NCBI GenBank assembly: GCA_030837225.1
Contig: JAUPKX010000016.1
Coordinates: 1 to 57,537 of the forward strand
From: Patescibacteria group bacterium
GTDB taxonomy: Bacteria > Patescibacteriota > Minisyncoccia > Phycocordibacterales > Phycocordibacteraceae
Direction of reading: 5' to 3'
Length of the DNA stretch: 57,537 nt
The position numbers and the translations under genes were made by a program. Positions 51,994 to 57,537 of the stretch are shown here, piece after piece (positions within the stretch are counted from its first letter, which is position 1; each line of letters opens with the position of its first letter). The notes beneath the pieces are model-generated. The model was not told the DNA's origin. It was given only the letters and a program-made list of their open reading frames with translations, and did no database searches.

Positions 51994-52230
51994 CTAGCAA
52001 GTAACTGTGAAGGTCCAACCCTTCTTGATGTGTTGAACCTCATAACCCAAAGAAGCGCCTCTGGTTTCTTACTTAAAATTGAGTTCGCTTAGAGCACAGA
52101 TAATGGAGGCTTTGTGAAGCTAAACTGTGCAAGACTTGATCTTTAGCAGAGCAGAGGATTAACTACCACACTAACTCCTTCTGTCTATATTGGTCTATTA
52201 CTTTATGTAGTCTTCTTCTGTATGTAGCTT
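51994..52230. pseudogene. Gene-poor decayed stretch with a remnant of the 51217 gene
   Basis: No intact gene. At 52099-52146 the frame reads DNGGFVKLNCARLDL and a stop, nearly the same as the end of the protein at 51217-51600 (DGDFVNLTCSRLDL). Just upstream in frame a TAG (52096-52098) interrupts it. The rest of the stretch shows only short AT-rich frames. I read it as a decayed paralog. Confidence 0.55.
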
Positions 52231-52362
52231 ATGTTTTGCTATAAGGCAGCTAGAAACATAGCGGGTACAACTAAGATTAAATCCATACTCTTTCTCGTTA
52301 TTATTCCTTCTATTTGTACGCTGTTGTTGTTGGCGTTTGGGGCGAGTTTGGTGGCTCAGTAG
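52231..52362 (+). CDS. Possible 43-residue single-pass membrane peptide
   Basis: MFCYKAARNIAGTTKIKSIL, then a hydrophobic helix FLVIIPSICTLLLLAFGASL and a short tail. The hydrophobic core suggests a real or formerly real membrane protein. Upstream in the same frame, after a TAG, more hydrophobic sequence occurs (YIGLLLYVVFF), so it may be the end of a broken membrane protein in the decayed zone. No ribosome site. Confidence 0.35.
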   Translation: MFCYKAARNIAGTTKIKSILFLVIIPSICTLLLLAFGASLVAQ

Positions 52363-52433
52363 TTTGTTACGCTGTTCATTTTACTTACTGAGCTCGGCAG
52401 GCTACGTACTTTCACTTTATTCAAGGTGCTATT

Positions 52434-53285
52434 ATGAGTACTCAAAGGAAGTCTATGGCATCCCCTAAAGAGCTCTCAGACGAGCCATTTATTGATGTAG
52501 GTGTTAGTGAACTACTAACCCCTTTTCCTGACGTTATAGAGGAGCTTCAGCGGCGCCAGGAGGATACTGTCCTCCGAGCGGCTGTACTGTCTTATCTGGG
52601 AGACGATTTGCCCTCCTACTTCTCACAAGCGCCCCTACTTTACATGGCGCGACACGTAGCGACTCCTAATTTTGAGACCCTACGATTCCTTCACCTCACC
52701 GAGTCTCTCGACATGCAGACCGTTATCGGCCAAGACACCAGCGATAAGTTCGTTCCGCACAACACTCTAAAAAAAGCTCTTGGAAAACTGTCCGTATGTA
52801 CGGGTATGAGCCATAAAGAGGGTAGATTCCATGAACAGTTTCAGAATGAGTCAATCATCGATTTCAATGAGACGAGCGGTAAGCCTTTTAATACCATTAC
52901 CACGCGATGGGGGGAGTCGCTTGTCGACTTTCATAATGAATTATTTAACTCCTTTACTACGCAGCCTCCACAGATAGTTGATGATGCGCCATGGATTGAT
53001 AGACATGGTCGGGGAAACTTGCTTGAGCACTACAAGATGTTTCTCGCCTTATTCGTAGTGCATGGAGTCCTGTTTGAAGACTATCTTATTGAAGACAAGC
53101 TTGAGGGGGTATTCGTTGAAGAGGTACTGCGGCCTGCGTTCAGGTTTGTTGAGGCACATTTTGGTGTTCGCCCTCTCATTACGCAACTCACGCCTACATC
53201 GGTTGAAAGCGAGGCGTTTTGGTTAAGTTATCCAAGACAGGTGCTCGATATTATACGAGAGCGGAGTGCTACAAATTCCTCTTAG
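52434..53285 (+). CDS. Conserved hypothetical protein
   Basis: 283 residues, soluble, helical. Segments such as EQFQNESIIDFNETSGKPFN, ITTRWGESLVDFHNELF and LLEHYKMFLALFVVHGVLFE suggest a helical bundle with polar and aromatic surface. No metal-binding or nucleotide motif. GC content returns to normal for the genome, marking the end of the immunity-type array. The next gene (EamA) follows after 3 bases, so they form an operon. Confidence 0.68.
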   Translation: MSTQRKSMASPKELSDEPFIDVGVSELLTPFPDVIEELQRRQEDTVLRAAVLSYLGDDLPSYFSQAPLLYMARHVATPNFETLRFLHLTESLDMQTVIGQDTSDKFVPHNTLKKALGKLSVCTGMSHKEGRFHEQFQNESIIDFNETSGKPFNTITTRWGESLVDFHNELFNSFTTQPPQIVDDAPWIDRHGRGNLLEHYKMFLALFVVHGVLFEDYLIEDKLEGVFVEEVLRPAFRFVEAHFGVRPLITQLTPTSVESEAFWLSYPRQVLDIIRERSATNSS

Positions 53286-53288
53286 TCT

Positions 53289-54206
53289 ATGCACTGGTTC
53301 TTTATCGCCCTTGTGTCCCCAATCCTGACCAGCTTCGGGAACTTTATTGATAAGGCACTGACCGAGAAATTCATCTCGAAAGAGGCGTCAATATGGGTCC
53401 TTTCGCTCTATTCTTCGCTCTTTAGTTTGCTTGTAATTCCGCTGCTCTGGATATTTAATCCACATATTTTCAGCATAGAGTGGGAAAATGCGCTCGTGCT
53501 GATGCTGGCCGGTATGATCGAAATACTAAGCGTATTCCTATACCTTAATGCACTTCGGGACGAGGACACCTCCACCGTGGTGCCCGTGTTCCAGTCGATT
53601 CCGTTCTTTGCCTTTATTCTAGGATTTCTCGTGCTCGGCGAGACCTTAACCAATGCACAGATGACGGCGGGACTCGTTATCATATTTGGTGGCGTGTTGC
53701 TTACTGTTGAGTTCTCAAGAGAGCGTATCTTCACAATACGACTCGCGCCACTCCTGTTTATGCTTGCTGCGTCCTTCTCCTTTGCGCTTTACGATACGCT
53801 CTTTAAATTCGCTGCCATCCAGGAGAGTTTCTGGACATCGGTCTTCTGGCAGCATACAGGTATGGGGCTGCTTGGCTTAACCATATTTTTCCTCAACCGA
53901 AAACGACGGCATGGCTTTATCGAAAACATGCGTGCCAATGGAAAGAAAGTCTTTAGTCTCAACGTTTTAAACGAGTTTCTATACAGCATTGGCGTCGGAT
54001 TCTACAGCTTCGCGCTCCTCCTTGCTCCTATAGCTATAGTTGCCACCGTAAACGTATACCAGCCGGTTATCGTATTCGTGATCGGGCTTTTGTTTACCTT
54101 GTTCCTGCCACACATCATATCTGAACGGATATCACCGGGCCACGTGGCGCAGAAGCTTTTCGCGATGGCCATTATCCTCATAGGTAGCATTTACCTTGTC
54201 GGTTAG
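53289..54206 (+). CDS. EamA/DMT-family transporter
   Basis: 305 residues with ten predicted membrane helices in two five-helix repeats. First repeat ends EDTSTVVPVFQSIPFFAFIL then LGETLTNAQMTAGLVIIFGG, the EamA hallmark (P....l...lgE.lt..q..G..li..Gv). Second repeat: LLAPIAIVATVNVYQPVIVF, ...ISERISPGHVAQKLFAMAIIL. DMT transporters move metabolites or lipid-linked groups; substrate unknown. Confidence 0.9.
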   Translation: MHWFFIALVSPILTSFGNFIDKALTEKFISKEASIWVLSLYSSLFSLLVIPLLWIFNPHIFSIEWENALVLMLAGMIEILSVFLYLNALRDEDTSTVVPVFQSIPFFAFILGFLVLGETLTNAQMTAGLVIIFGGVLLTVEFSRERIFTIRLAPLLFMLAASFSFALYDTLFKFAAIQESFWTSVFWQHTGMGLLGLTIFFLNRKRRHGFIENMRANGKKVFSLNVLNEFLYSIGVGFYSFALLLAPIAIVATVNVYQPVIVFVIGLLFTLFLPHIISERISPGHVAQKLFAMAIILIGSIYLVG

Positions 54207-54235
54207 GACTTGCTACTCGTGCTATCGTAAAGAGC

Positions 54236-54610
54236 ATGGACATCAGGTCGCGAACACTCGTCATAATCTGTGTCCCGCTAATTATTCTAGTTGTCGTTGC
54301 ATCTTATTACCGGTTTTTCATTTCGAAGGATTATATTGTCGACTACAAAGCTACTTGTGATCCAGCTAACGAAAACTGTTTCGTGCTATGCGAGGAAGAA
54401 GGATGCGAGGAACCTGAGCCTTACGCGCGGATTTCAAAGTATGCTGCAGACCTGTATGCACAGTGTGGTGAAGATATTACGGATTGTGAATCCGCAAACG
54501 CGTGCGTACCAAGTGATCGTCATTGCGTTATAGAGTACTGCAGTGAAGACAAACTTGATGAAGGGGAGTCCTGTGTGGACAAAATTACTGAAGACATTGA
54601 GCAAGAATAG
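54236..54610 (+). CDS. Membrane-anchored cysteine-rich protein
   Basis: 124 residues. A short basic start and one helix (about 7-28: LVIICVPLIILVVVASYYRF) precede an exported acidic domain with ten Cys, many in C..C pairs (CDPANENCFVLCEEEGC, CGEDITDCESANAC, CVIEYC). The arrangement suggests disulfide bonds outside the membrane. No family recognised. The SET-domain gene starts five bases after its stop, and both are likely in one transcript. Confidence 0.7.
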   Translation: MDIRSRTLVIICVPLIILVVVASYYRFFISKDYIVDYKATCDPANENCFVLCEEEGCEEPEPYARISKYAADLYAQCGEDITDCESANACVPSDRHCVIEYCSEDKLDEGESCVDKITEDIEQE

Positions 54611-54614
54611 CGCT

Positions 54615-55130
54615 ATGTATTCCTGGATGCACCCATCACTCGAGGTTAGAGAGAACGGCACGTTCGGGAAGGGTATTTATGCTGTGAGTAACGTACCCAA
54701 GGGTGAATGCCTGACCATATTTGGAGGTTACGTCATGAGCCTTAAAGACGAGGAGCGACTTCCAGGCCAGATTGTGGATTATGCACATCAGATCTCGGAT
54801 ACACACGCGATTGGCATCAATCGGGAAGAGGACGTTCAACCTGTCGACCACTACAACCACAGCTGCGAACCAAACGCCGGTTTCCGGGGTCAGATTGTTC
54901 TTGAGGCCATGCGCGATATCGCCGCAAATGAGCAGGTGACATTTGATTACGCCATGACACTCGCAGAAGCACCGGGGATTAAGCTGTACGAGCTCGCCTG
55001 CGAGTGCTTGACGCCGAGCTGCAGGAAAGTTGTGACTGATTCCGACTGGCGCCTTCCCGAGATACAGGCGAGGTATCTGGGCTATTTCCAGCTGTATATC
55101 GCCGACAAGATAGAGAAGCTCAATTCTTAA
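54615..55130 (+). CDS. SET-domain protein (predicted lysine methyltransferase)
   Basis: 171 residues from ATG 54615. SET features in order: GTFGKGIYAVSNVPKGECLT (SAM-site start), HQISDTHAIGINRE, the pseudoknot motif YNHSCEPNAGF (N-H-S-C-x-P-N), then AANEQVTFDYAM (DY) and a post-SET-like CECLTPSCRK. All residues that bind SAM in eukaryotic SET enzymes appear present. Bacterial SET proteins can methylate ribosomal or DNA-binding proteins; the substrate here is unknown. The histidine kinase follows after 3 bases. Confidence 0.92.
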   Translation: MYSWMHPSLEVRENGTFGKGIYAVSNVPKGECLTIFGGYVMSLKDEERLPGQIVDYAHQISDTHAIGINREEDVQPVDHYNHSCEPNAGFRGQIVLEAMRDIAANEQVTFDYAMTLAEAPGIKLYELACECLTPSCRKVVTDSDWRLPEIQARYLGYFQLYIADKIEKLNS

Positions 55131-55133
55131 CCT

Positions 55134-56774
55134 ATGCTTTGCCACCTATTTGAAAAACCAGCGTACTTCTTTTTTTCAGCAGACTTACCTGGTTTGCTGT
55201 ACTACTCACACATACCGGTCACGATCATATCGATGCTCATTGCTCTGTTCGTCTTCCTGAACGGTCCGAAGCTTCTTCTAAATCGTCTATTGTTGGTCAT
55301 CGCCGCGTCTTTCTCACTGTGGACTCTTTTCAGTCTTATTACCTGGACCAACACTCATAGCGAGGTAATTCTTTTTGTCTGGTCCTTATTCGGCATCCTT
55401 CAAAGTCTTATTGCTGTGTTCTCGATTTATTTTGTCTACGTTTTCCTGACAAAAAAGGATGTGGGACATGGCCTAAAGCTTATCTTCGTGGGTCTGTTAC
55501 TTCCTTCACTGATCGTAGCGCCGTCTTGGTTGAACCTGAGCGGTTTTAATCTTTCACTTTGCGATAGTTCCGGCCACGAAGGCATCCTATACATCGGGTA
55601 CTACACCTTGCTTGGTCTTGCAGCGATGGGATGGATTTTTGTGCTCTTGATTCGTCACTATCGTGCTGCAAATCAAAACTTTAAAAAGCAGATTCTTACA
55701 ATTGGAGTCGGGATCGAACTTTTCTTGCTCACATTCTTCATTGCAGGTTTCCTTACCAGCTATCTGAATGATATTGGTCTCTTGACTGGCTACGAGCTTG
55801 AGCAGTATGGACTCTTCGGCATGGTGGTGTTTATGAGCGTCCTCGCATTTATGATCGTTAGGTTTAAAACGTTCAATGTGGGCCTCATTGCTGCCCAAGC
55901 ACTCGTCGTTGCGCTTGTGATACTGATTGGTTCTCAGCTAACATTCGTGCGCTCGGTTACGAACATAGTTTTAACATCTATAACTCTTGTGCTTACCGGT
56001 GTTGTTGGCATCATTCTGATTAGAAGCGTTAAACGCGAAGTTGAGCTTCGTAAACATGTAGAGATATTGGCGAAAGATCTTGAGAAATCAAATAAGCAAC
56101 AAATTATCCTTATTCACTTCATTACCCATCAGATTAAGGGATTTGTGTCGAAGTCTCGCAATATCTTCTCAATGATGCACGATGGGGACTTCGGCCCTAT
56201 ACCGGAGGCCATGAAGCCAATGGTTGAGGAAGGTCTCCGATCAGACACGAAGGGTGTAAATACCATTCAGGAGATTCTTAACGCAGCAAATATAAAGAGT
56301 GGGAAAGTTGCATACAGTAAAGAGCCGTTCGATCTCAAGGCGCTTGTTGACGAAGTGGGTCTTGATCTTAAAGCAGGTGCAGAGGCAAAAGGTCTTGCAC
56401 TCAAGCTTGAGACCGGCACAGAATCCCTTATGTACCCTGGAGACAAGGGGCAGCTCGTTAATGCACTCAAGAACCTGATAGACAACTCAATTAAGTACAC
56501 ACTGAAGGGAGAAGTACGGGTGAAGCTTGCGCAGGAAGGCAAGGCAATCCGCTTTATCGTAGAAGACACAGGAGTTGGCATTACACCTGATGATATGAAG
56601 AACCTTTTCACAGAAGGTGGGCATGGCGCAAACTCTGCCAAGATCAATGTTGAGTCTACTGGTTTCGGACTCTACATCGTTAAGAACATTATTGAGGCAC
56701 ACAACGGGAAGGTATGGGCTGAATCTGACGGAGAGGGTAAAGGATCCCGGTTTATCGTGGAGCTTCCCGTGTAG
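55134..56774 (+). CDS. Membrane sensor histidine kinase
   Basis: 546 residues. Eight or so membrane helices (about 20-300) form an N-terminal 7TM-like sensor. The H-box is in IHFITHQIKGFVSKSRN, with the phospho-acceptor His in THQIKG. The HATPase domain has N-box LKNLIDNSIKYT, G1 VEDTGVGITPDDM and G2 STGFGLYIVKNIIEAHNGKV. No response regulator is seen nearby, so its partner is elsewhere. Co-directional with the SET gene (3 bases) and the phosphatase gene (4 bases). Confidence 0.93.
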   Translation: MLCHLFEKPAYFFFSADLPGLLYYSHIPVTIISMLIALFVFLNGPKLLLNRLLLVIAASFSLWTLFSLITWTNTHSEVILFVWSLFGILQSLIAVFSIYFVYVFLTKKDVGHGLKLIFVGLLLPSLIVAPSWLNLSGFNLSLCDSSGHEGILYIGYYTLLGLAAMGWIFVLLIRHYRAANQNFKKQILTIGVGIELFLLTFFIAGFLTSYLNDIGLLTGYELEQYGLFGMVVFMSVLAFMIVRFKTFNVGLIAAQALVVALVILIGSQLTFVRSVTNIVLTSITLVLTGVVGIILIRSVKREVELRKHVEILAKDLEKSNKQQIILIHFITHQIKGFVSKSRNIFSMMHDGDFGPIPEAMKPMVEEGLRSDTKGVNTIQEILNAANIKSGKVAYSKEPFDLKALVDEVGLDLKAGAEAKGLALKLETGTESLMYPGDKGQLVNALKNLIDNSIKYTLKGEVRVKLAQEGKAIRFIVEDTGVGITPDDMKNLFTEGGHGANSAKINVESTGFGLYIVKNIIEAHNGKVWAESDGEGKGSRFIVELPV

Positions 56775-56778
56775 CCTC

Positions 56779-57411
56779 ATGAAAGAGATATACCTGGTAC
56801 GCCATGGAGAGAGCGAGGGTAATGCAGGTACGCACTATCAGAACGAGAATACTCGGCTAACTGAACTGGGTAGGGAGCAAGCAGCGTTCGTTGCACAGCG
56901 CGCTACTAAGCTGCCCCTGGAGGCACTAATTGCCAGCACCGTGGTGCGAGCTCAGGAGACTGCATCGATAATATCTGAAAGGATTGGACTACCAATAAGC
57001 TCCTCGGAGCTCTTCGTTGAGCGGCGCAGGCCGACGGAACAGATCGACCAACGCAAGGACGATCCGAGTATTATGGCAGCCGAGGAAGCAATTATGCAGA
57101 GCTCGAGCGTACCTGGCATGCGCTTTTCAGACGAGGAGAACTTTGACGATCTAAATGCGCGATCGCGAGCGGCTTTAGCGTTTCTGGAGACTCACCCGAA
57201 GGATAAGATTTTAGTTGTGACGCACGGGGTATTTCTTCGCAACATCGTCGCGCAGGTTATTTTCGGACAAGATCTAAAAGGCGAGGACTGCGGGCATGTT
57301 CTAAACGCGTTCATTGCCAGCAACACAGGGATCACTGTTCTTCGATTCGATCCAACACTAACAAAGCCATGGAAACTTTTGACATGGAATGATCATGCGC
57401 ATCTCGGATAG
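56779..57411 (+). CDS. Histidine phosphatase superfamily protein
   Basis: 210 residues from ATG 56779. The RHG motif is LVRHGESEGNA at 6-16 with catalytic His9, TSTVVRAQETA has the second Arg (here ASTVVRAQETA), and VVTHGVFLRNI carries the second catalytic His. Members are phosphoglycerate mutase-like phosphatases or mutases. It follows the histidine kinase by four bases; it might dephosphorylate a phosphoprotein (SixA-like) or a metabolite. Terminator follows. Confidence 0.93.
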   Translation: MKEIYLVRHGESEGNAGTHYQNENTRLTELGREQAAFVAQRATKLPLEALIASTVVRAQETASIISERIGLPISSSELFVERRRPTEQIDQRKDDPSIMAAEEAIMQSSSVPGMRFSDEENFDDLNARSRAALAFLETHPKDKILVVTHGVFLRNIVAQVIFGQDLKGEDCGHVLNAFIASNTGITVLRFDPTLTKPWKLLTWNDHAHLG

Positions 57412-57423
57412 ATAGAATAAACC

Positions 57424-57441
57424 GCTCCCTAGGGAGCGGCT
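57424..57441. terminator. Intrinsic terminator
   Basis: CCGCTCC-CTAG-GGAGCGG, a perfect seven-base stem followed by CTTTCAGTTT; in the other direction it also has an A/T tail, so it could serve the convergent gene at 57457. Confidence 0.85.
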
Positions 57442-57456
57442 TTCAGTTTAGTGTCA

Positions 57457-57537
57457 TCAGGTTGATTGATTAGTTTCTTTTGTTACGCGTGTACGCTGCT
57501 GTGCCGTGAGCTTGGGAAGTGTTCCAGAGGCGCGATA
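57457..57537 (-). CDS. C-terminal end of a minus-strand gene (partial)
   Basis: On the minus strand, the frame is open from the window edge to a TGA at 57457-57459 and encodes 26 residues ending LPKLTAQQRTRVTKETNQST, a polar tail. It is convergent with the phosphatase gene and shares its terminator. Too short to name. Confidence 0.4.
   Translation of the reverse strand, partial: YRASGTLPKLTAQQRTRVTKETNQST

Overview
The window reads as a chromosomal segment of a bacterium of the Candidate Phyla Radiation (Patescibacteria, most like the Parcubacteria/Kaiserbacteria group). The reasons are the compact gene set, the near absence of Shine-Dalgarno sites in front of core genes, shortened versions of universal proteins (82-residue F1 epsilon, 638-residue AlaRS, 38-residue cysteine-free L36), and several families I associate with this group (pseudopilin-like membrane proteins, an FtsA/PilM-like ATPase, small soluble orphans). 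TGA ends many genes (for example mnmA), so the genetic code is standard and this is not a Gracilibacteria/Absconditabacteria code. I cannot name the species.

Layout. 1-2.1 kb: end of the ATP synthase operon (gamma, beta, a short epsilon, strong terminator). 2.1-5.1 kb: small membrane and redox genes, then a promoter-RNA-terminator unit (3834-4005, probable small RNA) before ychF. 5.1-9.3 kb: an accessory stretch of single genes (HD hydrolase, a possible thymine-hypermodification-type helical protein, a NlpC/P60-like protein, unknowns) separated by copies of a ~31-bp dispersed repeat, some with an identical terminator. 9.3-16.7 kb: MgtC-like protein, membrane protein, leuS with a NUDIX domain inside the editing domain, a sigma-region-4/HARE-HTH protein, and a membrane-anchored conserved protein. 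16.8-21.7 kb: tRNA 2-thiouridylase, ATP-cone/restriction-nuclease fusion, DUF3800, a Cas4/RecB-like nuclease, uracil-DNA glycosylase. 21.7-28.6 kb: M13 peptidase divergent from alaS, a HIT protein, three more copies of the repeat, L,D-transpeptidase, actin-like ATPase. 28.6-34.1 kb: surface protein, then infA-rpmJ-rpsM-rpsK-rpsD-rpoA-rplQ-rplM-rpsI. 34.1-45.4 kb: orphans, cupin, APH-like kinase, Kazal protein, grpE-dnaK-(secreted orphan)-dnaJ, ABC exporter, NUDIX, lysS. 45.4-52.4 kb: an Rhs polymorphic toxin gene, apparently 5'-truncated, followed by an AT-rich array of candidate immunity genes, fragments and pseudogenes. 52.4-57.5 kb: conserved orphan, EamA transporter, cysteine-rich and SET-domain proteins, histidine kinase, histidine phosphatase.

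Gene expression style. Many genes have an extended -10 box (TGNTATAMT) ending only 7-17 bases before the ATG and no Shine-Dalgarno site, implying leaderless or near-leaderless mRNAs. A second class of single genes (5992, 8169, 16269-16658 minus, 21096, 34133, 39125) has a Shine-Dalgarno-like site, and most of these also carry their own hairpin terminator; these look like independently acquired units.

Most interesting: the dispersed repeat that abuts stop codons and runs into the next promoter; the Rhs toxin with its decaying poly-immunity locus; the LeuRS-NUDIX fusion; and the structured RNA before ychF. All names come from reading motifs and gene order; no database search was run.
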